From Entamoeba histolytica HM-1:IMSS (Eukaryota > Evosea > Mastigamoebida > Endamoebidae), in assembly GCF_000208925.1 (NCBI RefSeq), contig NW_001915222.1:1-14014 (forward strand): DNA of 14,014 bases, in the 5' to 3' direction. The notes under the pieces are model-generated. The model ran no database searches. It saw only the letters and a program-made list of their open reading frames with translations, and was not told the origin of the DNA. Numbering within the stretch: position 1 is the first letter of the stretch; each line of letters begins with the position of its first letter. Below are positions 8,052 to 14,014 of this stretch, one piece after another. Position numbers and translations under genes: made by a program.

Positions 8052-8948
8052 ATGTCAGAACCTCAAACACCAAGAGATGATCCAAAAGAACAAAAACAAT
8101 TTGAAAAAGACAAAGAGAACATTAAAAAATATGCAAAAGAGTTTACAAGATTCTTTTCATATAGTAAAAAGAAACCCAATTTTAATGTTATTTATTCATC
8201 AACAATTAGTGGATTTAATAGAAAAACATTATATAGGAAAATCATTGGAGAGAAGAATATAATGTTTTATTTTGAAACTCTTCAAGGAGACATATTTGGT
8301 AGTTATAATGAATTAGCAATACCAGAAGAGAATAAATATGGATCAACATCAATTAATAATGATCCACATTATTTTATTTTTTCATTAATTAATAAGTCAC
8401 AATACGGTGCATTTTCTATGTCACTTGTTAATAATAAAGAAAAAAAAGAACAAACAGTAAATGTTTCACAGCCACATGGTATTATTGATGGAGTAACAAA
8501 TATTAGTTCTGGTATTGTAAATGGTATTTCCACAGGAATTAGTTCTAGTGTTGATTTAGTAACAACAGGAGTAACAACAGTTGCAAATGGAGTAGCAACA
8601 GGAATTAATACAGTTACACATTCAGATATTGTTAGTACACCAAGAGACTCAAAAAAAGGAAGTAAAAAAATGAGAAGTTTATATATTTCATCAACAGTTA
8701 ATGATGATTGGTTTTTAGAAACATACTGTGGATTTATTATTAGTGGAAATGAAGTTATGTTTAATAAAAGATTAGGAAGTTACTATCAATTAGAATGTGA
8801 ACCAGAAGGATTTGATAAAGATGATAATGAAAAAGTAACAAATTTTATTGCACAAGCAAAAGATATTTTTATTGGAGTTGGTCAACCTAAACCAATTGAA
8901 TTAAAGAAAATGATAGTTATTCAATGGAATTTTGATACTAAAAAATAA
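8052..8948 (+). CDS. TLDc-like domain protein with Gly-periodic insert
   Basis: A single exon of 298 residues. A charged N-terminal helix (10-35) is followed by a TLDc-like first half: VIYSSTISGFNRKTLYRKI (46-64), FYFETLQGDIFGSY (72-85), and HYFIFSLIN (106-114). The second half shows CGFIISGNEVMFNKRLG (226-242), QLECEPEGF (246-254), and a final KKMIVIQWNF (285-294) that resembles the terminal E-V-W strand of TLDc. Between them lies an insert (about 143-189) rich in Gly, Val, Ile, Thr and Ser, with Gly every 3-7 residues, then a basic linker (198-208). TLDc proteins elsewhere relate to oxidative stress and V-ATPase regulation; in Entamoeba the family is largely uncharacterised. Domain recognition is from motif order and moderate in certainty. 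Confidence 0.72.
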   Translation: MSEPQTPRDDPKEQKQFEKDKENIKKYAKEFTRFFSYSKKKPNFNVIYSSTISGFNRKTLYRKIIGEKNIMFYFETLQGDIFGSYNELAIPEENKYGSTSINNDPHYFIFSLINKSQYGAFSMSLVNNKEKKEQTVNVSQPHGIIDGVTNISSGIVNGISTGISSSVDLVTTGVTTVANGVATGINTVTHSDIVSTPRDSKKGSKKMRSLYISSTVNDDWFLETYCGFIISGNEVMFNKRLGSYYQLECEPEGFDKDDNEKVTNFIAQAKDIFIGVGQPKPIELKKMIVIQWNFDTKK

Positions 8949-8995
8949 TTAAAATTTTTATTTTAAATATTTTAAAAACTATTTAATATTAAAAT

Positions 8996-9532
8996 ATGTC
9001 AAATTTTACATTAATTACTACTTGGTTAAGTGGTATTGTTCTTTGTGGAATTAATTTAGTTAATGTACTATTTCATGCGTTATGTATTGTTGATCTTGAA
9101 TCAGATGAATTATCACCAATTGATTTTTGTCGACGAGTTAATCGGTTTGTTAGAAATAAGAAAAGTTAAAAACAAAAAAAAAAGGGTTTATTAAAATGAA
9201 TTAATCAAATAAAAGAAAAGAAAATAACACATAGATTATTATTTCCAGAATTTATTATTCATTCAATATTAACTTTATTATTTATTCCTCATTTAAATTG
9301 GTTAGAATTATTATTAACATTACCAGTATTACTTTTTGATATTATTCAATTGTTTAAAAAGGATTTTCAATATAATCCAACTTCTGTATTTTATCAAATA
9401 AAAAATAGAGAAAAATTAAGTTATACAAAATTAGCTTATTATTTAGCTCTTATTTTTATTTTATTAGCAAGACTTTTATACTTCGTAATTATGAATTACA
9501 GTCTTTCTAAAGGAAAGAATTTAAAAGTGTAG
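8996..9532 (+). CDS. CNIH: Cornichon / Erv14-family ER cargo receptor (one intron)
   Basis: Exons 8996-9144 and 9235-9532 give 148 residues, the usual size. The first helix leads into LFHALCIVDLESDELSPIDFC (25-45), which matches the cornichon I-x-x-DLE-x-D-x-x-x-P-I-D-x-C signature. The second exon opens with LLFPEFIIHSILTLLF (51-66), the conserved L-x-x-PE-x-x-IH helix. Then come P-V-L-L-F-D-I-I, YNPTSVFYQI (96-105; position of the IFRTL COPII-binding motif of yeast Erv14, here diverged) and a last helix KLAYYLALIFILLARLLYF. Cornichons load transmembrane cargo into COPII vesicles. The ATG is only 47 bases after the stop of the TLDc gene, so both the 3' end of one gene and the promoter of the other must fit there. 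The tail SLSKGKNLKV is basic. Confidence 0.9.
9145..9234 (+). other. Intron in the cornichon gene (90 bases)
   Basis: It starts GTTTGTTAGA and ends ACACATAG, and is the longest intron in the window. Splicing joins CG to A (Arg50) and links the DLE/PIDFC segment to LLFPEFIIH in frame. It contains a run of ten As followed by GGGTTTATTAAAATG. Confidence 0.88.
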
Positions 9533-9635
9533 AATTTTAAAGAAATTCTAAATTGAAAGTTTCTTCCTTTTGGAATTTTATTTTCTTTTTTCTTTTTATT
9601 TTTCTTTTTATTAAATAGTTCTTTATTCTTACTTT

Positions 9636-10007
9636 ATGCAAGACTCCACTTCTTCTGCTTCTGGAATTACTTCTATGAAATTACCTGTTATTGTCGAGGC
9701 TGCTCTCGCTAATATTTGTTCAATTACTGGTCTTGTTTTCTTCTTCTTTGAAAAAGAAAATTTGTATGTTAGAGCTCATGCTTTACAAAGTGTTCTCTTC
9801 TTCCTCGTTTCTGCAATTATTGGTTTCCCTTTCTTCCTTCTTTGTGTTTGTGTTGGTGGGGCTTTAGAAGGTATTTATATCGCTCTTCTTGTTATTTATT
9901 TCCTTCTTCGTATTGCTTTAATTGTTTTAGCTTGTGTCTTCGCTAAGAATGAAACTTTCTTTAGCATTCCATTTATTAAGGATTTAATCCTCAAATTGGC
10001 AAATTAA
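9636..10007 (+). CDS. Small UPF0132/DUF4870-type (Tic20-like) membrane protein
   Basis: A single exon of 123 residues. A short Ser/Thr-rich start precedes helix 1 (23-38, ALANICSITGLVFFFF). The family motif EKENLYVRAHALQS (39-52), comparable to the E-x-x-N-x-F-V-R-x-H-A-x-Q-S motif of UPF0132/DUF4870 proteins, follows. Two more helices (53-75 and 78-102) and a short IPFIKDL segment close to the C-terminus complete the pattern. The biochemical role of the family is unknown. Codons are rich in TTC, CTT, CTC and GTC compared with neighbours, suggesting high expression. It stands 103 bases after the cornichon stop. Confidence 0.78.
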   Translation: MQDSTSSASGITSMKLPVIVEAALANICSITGLVFFFFEKENLYVRAHALQSVLFFLVSAIIGFPFFLLCVCVGGALEGIYIALLVIYFLLRIALIVLACVFAKNETFFSIPFIKDLILKLAN

Positions 10008-10766
10008 AAAATTCAATTTTTGTCTTAACACTTTTTCTCTTTTGTTTTTTTATATCTGAAAATATTATTTAAAAATCATTTCAATTAATATATTGTTTAT
10101 TTTATTAACGTTTGATTTTTTACTTATTTCTTTGTTATTATTTATTCAAATCTTTTAAATTAAATGTATTCTTTTAATAGATTTTTTTTATTTATTAATT
10201 CGTATCTTGTTTGTTTTTTATTTTTCATTTCATTTATTTGGAATTTATTTGTAATTAATCAATATTCGGATTTTATTATTAACTTCTTATTCTTTTTGCT
10301 TTTTTTAATAATTTAGAAATATAAATATCTAATATAACAAATAGGTTAATTTAATATTTTCTTTCACATTTCTTTGTTATTGTTTTTTTATTTGTTGTTA
10401 GCTTGGTAAATTCATTACCATTGTTGGTAATGTCATATGTTGTTTTAGTCAAAGTATTTTAACTTAAATAATTTACATTGTTTGATATTCTTTTTTATTA
10501 CTCATTTATTATTTGTTTCAATGGGTAATTGTGAATGTTATGAAATTGTTTAATTGAAACAAAGTCTTAATAGATATACAAAGTTAATGGCTAAAAGAAA
10601 AAAACAATAAAGAGTCATTTGGATATTTAATTAGAAAAAAGTAATGAAAAGAATAATATTTTCTTTGTTACTAACCGCTAATAATAACTTCAAAAAATGA
10701 AATGATATTTATTTTAATAAACAATAAATCCATAAAAAGACTTAAAATCAAGTATTAATATAACTA
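10008..10766. other. Gene-free, T-rich then mixed sequence after the UPF0132 gene
   Basis: From 10008 to about 10400 the plus strand is strongly T-rich, a likely 3' flank with many stops in all frames. The segment contains an inverted repeat at 10413-10432 (perfect 7-base arms) that overlaps a second one at 10404-10420. From about 10521 there are short open pieces, but none matches a family I know. The decayed Hsp70 copy begins afterwards. Confidence 0.5.
10413..10432. repeat. Inverted repeat (CATTACC / GGTAATG, 6-base loop)
   Basis: CATTACC at 10413-10419 pairs perfectly with GGTAATG at 10426-10432. A second overlapping pair, TGGTAA (10404-10409) with TTACCA (10415-10420), shares the middle arm, so two alternative hairpins are possible. 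No gene is adjacent, and chance is a fair explanation. Confidence 0.35.
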
Positions 10767-11875
10767 ATGAATAATACAAAAACATTGGAAGTTGACATTC
10801 ATTTAGGAAATGGTTGTTCTTTAATTGTTTAATTGGACATTTTTAGTAATAAAAGTGGTTTACTTCAAGACGAAATTAGAAAAGAACAGACATTACAAAG
10901 GTGTTAATTTTTCAAAACTATCAGACAGTGGTGTTAGTACTGGTAGTTGTGTTGAGTGTTCAAATAATATAGGATATATACTACATTACCTAAAGAATTA
11001 TTGGAAAATATGAAAATGAAATAAATGATGAAAAATAAAAATAATAACCATTTTAAATAAAGAGTGAATGTTATGAAAATGTTGACATCGAAGTTTATAA
11101 TCCATTGAAATGAGAAGGAAAAATAATTGAACCATACAACATCAATAGAATGATATCAAAATATTTATATAAAATTGTCAAAGTCAGAATTTCTTCTATT
11201 TAAATGTCATTGTTATAATTCAAGTTAATTTTATTGAAATATATATTTAACAACAAGGGAGCGTGTAAATTAGAATTGATTCAAATTGTTTGAATTGATA
11301 ATGAATCATTAACAGTAAATTTGAAGTTTAAAGAATATACAAATTTATTAAAGAATGGAAATACAGTCATAGTGATTGATTTTGAAAGATGAAAAAACAT
11401 AAGTTATTGTACAGTAGTAAATGAATGCATTTTTATATAAGTTAATAAAGAATAATAGAATTTAGGAAAAGATAATTTTAATAATGTAATGGATGATTTA
11501 ATTAAACAAAAAGAATTGTTCTAAATTTTTATGGAAAGAAAAAAAAATGAATTTAATAAGAAATTAACTAATTTAATGAAAGACTTAGAAGAAAATCAAT
11601 TTGAGTTAATTGATATAATTAAATGTGAATTAAATTTAAAAATATTATTAAAGAATGATAACAGTTGATGTTTTGTACTTTATACTAATATTTTTAGACT
11701 ATGTTTTGACACTAAAGTTCAAAAATGACATCTATTTTAATATCATTAATAAAATAAGTAAAGTTCAATGAAAAATATTGCTTAAAAAGATTCATTTGAC
11801 TTTAGTTGTTGCTTCAAATTCTAATTTTTTACTTGAAATACCAACAAATGGAAATGAAATTAGAATGAGATTTTA
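10767..11875 (+). pseudogene. Decayed Hsp70-family ATPase-domain pseudogene
   Basis: No long frame survives, but translated pieces in changing frames follow the order of an Hsp70 nucleotide-binding domain. They are: LEVDIHLGNGCS near 10788 (ID-LGTTYS-like); NFSKLSDSGVSTGS at 10906 (the P-S-x-V-x-F region); VDIEVYNPLK and IIEPYNINRMISKYLYKIV at about 11079-11182 (the E-x-I-S-x-M-x-L-x-x-L-x-x-x-A-E-x-Y-L-G region); and KGACKLELIQIV with DNESL at 11255-11310 (A-x-x-x-AGL-x-V-x-R-x-I-N-E-P). After these come NGNTVIVIDF near 11365 (the D-LGGGT strand, with the GGGT itself lost), NLGKDNFNNVMDDLI near 11458 (LGGEDFDN), and LVVASNSNFLLEI near 11800 (L-V-G-G-S-x-R-I-P). Many stops and frame changes break it. 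Borders are approximate, and the C-terminal peptide-binding part is not recognisable. It resembles a divergent Entamoeba Hsp70-like copy. Confidence 0.62.
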
Positions 11876-12265
11876 AGACATGTTACTTTATTTATTTGTT
11901 CATTTTGTTTTTATCATTATATTGATTATTATTTCATTCAACACTCATTATTTGTTTAATATTATTGTTATATTTTCTTCATTATTCATTTTATTTGAAT
12001 AGTCTGCATTGTTTTTACATTTCTTCTTGTTTTTATAAATGAGATGATATGTTATGTGTAATTTTGTTCTTCAATCATAAAATAATATTCTTATTATAAC
12101 ACACATTAATATTTGATAAAATTTTAAAATAATGAATAACATAATGATTGATTATTAAATCAGAACTTATTTATTTTTAAATTCATAGGTATACCATCGC
12201 TGGTCCTTATCATTGAGTTATTTCAATGGAAATTGTTTTATTTTTAATTTTCATAAAGTAGTTGA
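11876..12265. other. Intergenic sequence upstream of the Cys-rich gene
   Basis: The stretch is T-rich to about 12020, then A+T-rich with many stops. A short segment of higher G+C content at about 12187-12215 (ATACCATCGCTGGTCCTT) stands out, but I can assign it to nothing. It lies about 50-80 bases before the TATA box of the next gene, so it could be an upstream regulatory element. Confidence 0.4.
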
Positions 12266-12274
12266 GTATTTAAA
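12266..12274 (+). promoter_or_regulatory. TATA element GTATTTAAA of the Cys-rich gene
   Basis: An exact match to the E. histolytica TATA consensus GTATTTAAA (followed by C, also allowed). With the usual spacing of about 30 bases to the initiation site, transcription would begin near 12296-12304. That favours the ATG at 12306 over the ATG at 12291 as the real start of the next gene. Confidence 0.65.
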
Positions 12275-12305
12275 CTCGAAATAGGATTAGATGTTCATTA
12301 AGAAA

Positions 12306-12497
12306 ATGTCAAGTTGTTGTAAATGTTCAAGTCATGAAAATGAAGATAAAATTGAAAAAGGAAGATGTGGTTGTGGACCAGAATGTAAATGTGGATGTCA
12401 AGAAGGAGGAAAATGTGGATGTGAAATGAGGAAGAAAGAACAAACAAGTAAATGTTGTTCAAAAGAACAATGCAGTTGTGGTGGAAAGAAAGAATAA
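12306..12497 (+). CDS. Small metallothionein-like cysteine-rich protein
   Basis: From the ATG at 12306 the protein has 63 residues with 14 Cys, in CC, CxC and CxxC-type groups: SCCKC (3-7), RCGCGPECKCGC (20-31), KCGC (36-39), KCCSKEQCSC (49-58). The rest is mostly Gly, Lys, Glu and Ser, with almost no aromatic or large hydrophobic residues. That composition is typical of metallothioneins, which bind Zn, Cu or Cd through thiolate clusters, and two Cys-dense halves are separated by a Lys/Glu linker (42-48). I do not recognise an exact family. An in-frame ATG at 12291 would add MFIKK, but the TATA box position argues against it. It sits alone between the Hsp70 relic and gene-poor DNA, yet codes cleanly and has a good core promoter. 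Confidence 0.72.
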   Translation: MSSCCKCSSHENEDKIEKGRCGCGPECKCGCQEGGKCGCEMRKKEQTSKCCSKEQCSCGGKKE

Positions 12498-13387
12498 ACA
12501 ACAACACTATGAAAAGAAGTGAATAATACAATAATTAATAATTCACAATTATTTTTTTAAGAATAAACTGACTAACATTTGATGGGGTTATGTATTTGAT
12601 AATATTGATATGAGTTTAACTCTTCTTCACAAACCAAAGAAAATAATAAAATGAAAATTAAAATAATTGACCAATAACTTATTATATATAATCAGAATAA
12701 ATATGAAGAAGTTTATAAATCCCACAATAAGGACTATTCTATTTATAGTGAGAGATTAAAAGATAAAATAATGAGAGAATTTAAACAATGAGTAAGAATA
12801 ACAAATAAACTTTAGTTTAGGTATGACTTAATAAATTTGAAAATATTCATAATTAATTTACAATGTAGAAAACAACAAAATGATGATTAATGAAAATAGG
12901 AGATGATAATACACTTTTATTGACATATATTTAAGTTAAAGACATGTTAATATCAATTTCATTTCATTTTAATTCTTACCATTAATTATCAACCACAATG
13001 AGATATAAAAACAACAAATAATCATGATAACAATAAACTGTGTTATTTCATTATTACGAATAATTTACACTATTCTGAATAGATAAGAAGATAAATTCTA
13101 TCAAAAAGAAAAGAATAAACAAGTGTTTTAAAATCAAACACTTTAATATGTTAAATGAAGAATGATACAAGATAAATAAATATGAATGAATAAAGAAAAC
13201 ATTATATTTTTACTATGAAATGAAATAAAAATTCATCTTATATTTATCTGGAGATAAACCAAGCATTTATTATGAGATTAAAATAGTTAATAATAAACGT
13301 AATAGAGAAATAAAGACATAAATAGAATGATAGAAATGTCAAGAAACAAAGAATTAAATTAGAAACATAAAAAGTGAATTGGAGAGC

Positions 13388-13403
13388 CATGACATAAGTC
13401 ATG
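13388..13403. repeat. Perfect palindromic arms CATGAC-ATAA-GTCATG
   Basis: Six-base arms separated by ATAA. It sits in the gene-poor region in one of its few spots of higher G+C. It could form a small hairpin or bind a dimeric protein; nothing nearby indicates which, if either. Confidence 0.4.
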
Positions 13404-13690
13404 ACAATACAATAGTCAAATAAAACAAATTATACAAATATTCATAATACATAATAAACAAATGTTAAATGAATGAATATTGGTTAAAATATAATTATTA
13501 GTACTACTTCTATTCAAAGAATAAAATGAAATAATGTTATTATAATAAAACACTAAATTAATGAGAAAGAAAAGTTTGCATAAAACTGAATGGAACATAA
13601 AAATCTCAACAGAATCAAAATGAAGAAATAAATAGTGACTAATAATAGAAGATGAAGAAGAAACAAAAGAGAAGTGATAAAAATCAAAAA

Positions 13691-13710
13691 AGAATGAACA
13701 AGAATGAACA
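13691..13710 (+). repeat. Tandem duplication of AGAATGAACA
   Basis: Two exact adjacent copies of a 10-base unit. Each contains AATGAAC, seven of the eight bases of the GAAC promoter element, but no gene follows. Confidence 0.5.
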
Positions 13711-14014
13711 AAATCAGACAAATAAATAGAAGTAAAAGCAATATAAAAATGAAGAGAATAACAAATAGAAAAATAAGAGATAAATTTAATTCAAATAATG
13801 AACAAATGAATAAGAGTATAACAACAAATTAAGAGAAATGAATAAACAATGAATGTGTAAGAAACAGAAAGAAGATAGAGAATTGAATAAAAGTGAGATA
13901 TGATAATTCAAAAGATGATAGAGTTGAATGATTATATAAATGAATCACAACATTTTATTTTCATCAAACAATGAATGAAATGAATAAATTGATACTAAAC
14001 ATTCACATTACATA

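Larger units (their letters stand above)
12498..14014. other. Gene-poor A-rich region with plus-strand purine bias
   Basis: About 1.5 kb without a convincing gene. From roughly 12750 rightward the plus strand is dominated by A with G next and little C or T, most strikingly at 13600-13900. ATGAA and AATGAA words recur throughout, and AGAATGAACA is repeated exactly in tandem at 13691-13710. Short coding-like stretches occur at 12678-12788 and 13220-13310 (+), but both end in stops. Open frames on the minus strand (for example 13416-13721) are Phe/Ser/Ile-rich by-products of the purine bias. It may be long-decayed coding or repeat DNA. Confidence 0.45.

Noticed and set aside
10825..11013. 62-codon open frame treated as a separate small gene
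   Set aside because: It lines up with part of the Hsp70 relic (LSDSGVSTGS region) and ends at random stops, so it is a fragment of the pseudogene.
13416..13741. Two overlapping minus-strand open frames rich in Phe, Leu, Ile and Ser
   Set aside because: They arise from the A-rich plus strand, overlap each other in different frames and have no domain features.
10008..14014. LINE/SINE element, tRNA array or CRISPR-like array in the gene-poor part
   Set aside because: I saw no reverse transcriptase motifs, no tRNA cloverleaf sequence and no regularly spaced repeats with unique spacers.
1..14014. A coordinated multi-gene system such as a defence or secretion island
   Set aside because: Genes are on both strands, each with its own promoter region, and belong to unrelated housekeeping, signalling and membrane families.

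Overview
The window looks like nuclear DNA of Entamoeba, most likely the E. histolytica / E. dispar / E. nuttalli group. The evidence is the very high A+T content, genes packed 50-300 bases apart, short introns (46-90 bases) that nearly all open with GTTTG and close with TAG, and two core promoter elements known from E. histolytica: an exact AATGAACT (GAAC element) upstream of a phosphatase gene and an exact GTATTTAAA TATA box upstream of a cysteine-rich gene. I cannot tell the species apart from sequence alone.

Layout, left to right. 1-693 (-) is the N-terminal part of an LMBR1/LMBRD1-type membrane protein running off the left edge. 1163-2154 (+) is a PP1-like Ser/Thr phosphatase with one intron. 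2448-3969 (+) is a PIN-like (PILS/auxin efflux carrier family) transporter with one intron. 4111-4344 (-) and 4599-4925 (+) are the ribosomal proteins eL37 and eL33 (L35A), head to head on a 254-base shared promoter. 5069-5921 (+) is a TVP38/DedA (VTT) membrane protein with one intron. 6035-6707 (+) is a secreted, probably GPI-anchored surface protein with one intron. 6902-7457 (-) is a Rap-type small GTPase whose frame is broken by one extra base inside the NKxD motif. 8052-8948 (+) is a TLDc-like protein carrying an unusual Gly-periodic insert. 8996-9532 (+) is a cornichon/Erv14 cargo receptor with one intron. 9636-10007 (+) is a small UPF0132/DUF4870-type membrane protein.

From 10008 the window becomes gene-poor. 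It holds a decayed Hsp70 ATPase-domain pseudogene (about 10767-11875, +), a small metallothionein-like Cys-rich gene (12306-12497, +), and then about 1.5 kb of A-rich, strand-asymmetric sequence with no convincing gene.

There is no operon logic here; these are separately transcribed eukaryotic genes. Several act in the endomembrane system (cornichon, VTT protein, LMBR1 protein, PILS-like carrier), but I read this as ordinary gene mixing rather than a pathway cluster. I found no clear new multi-gene system. The observations most worth following are the single-base frame break in the Rap gene, the previously uncatalogued-looking Hsp70 relic, the metallothionein-like gene, the TLDc protein with its repeat insert, the competing 3' splice sites in the surface-protein gene, and an AGGGTTT motif close upstream of three genes.
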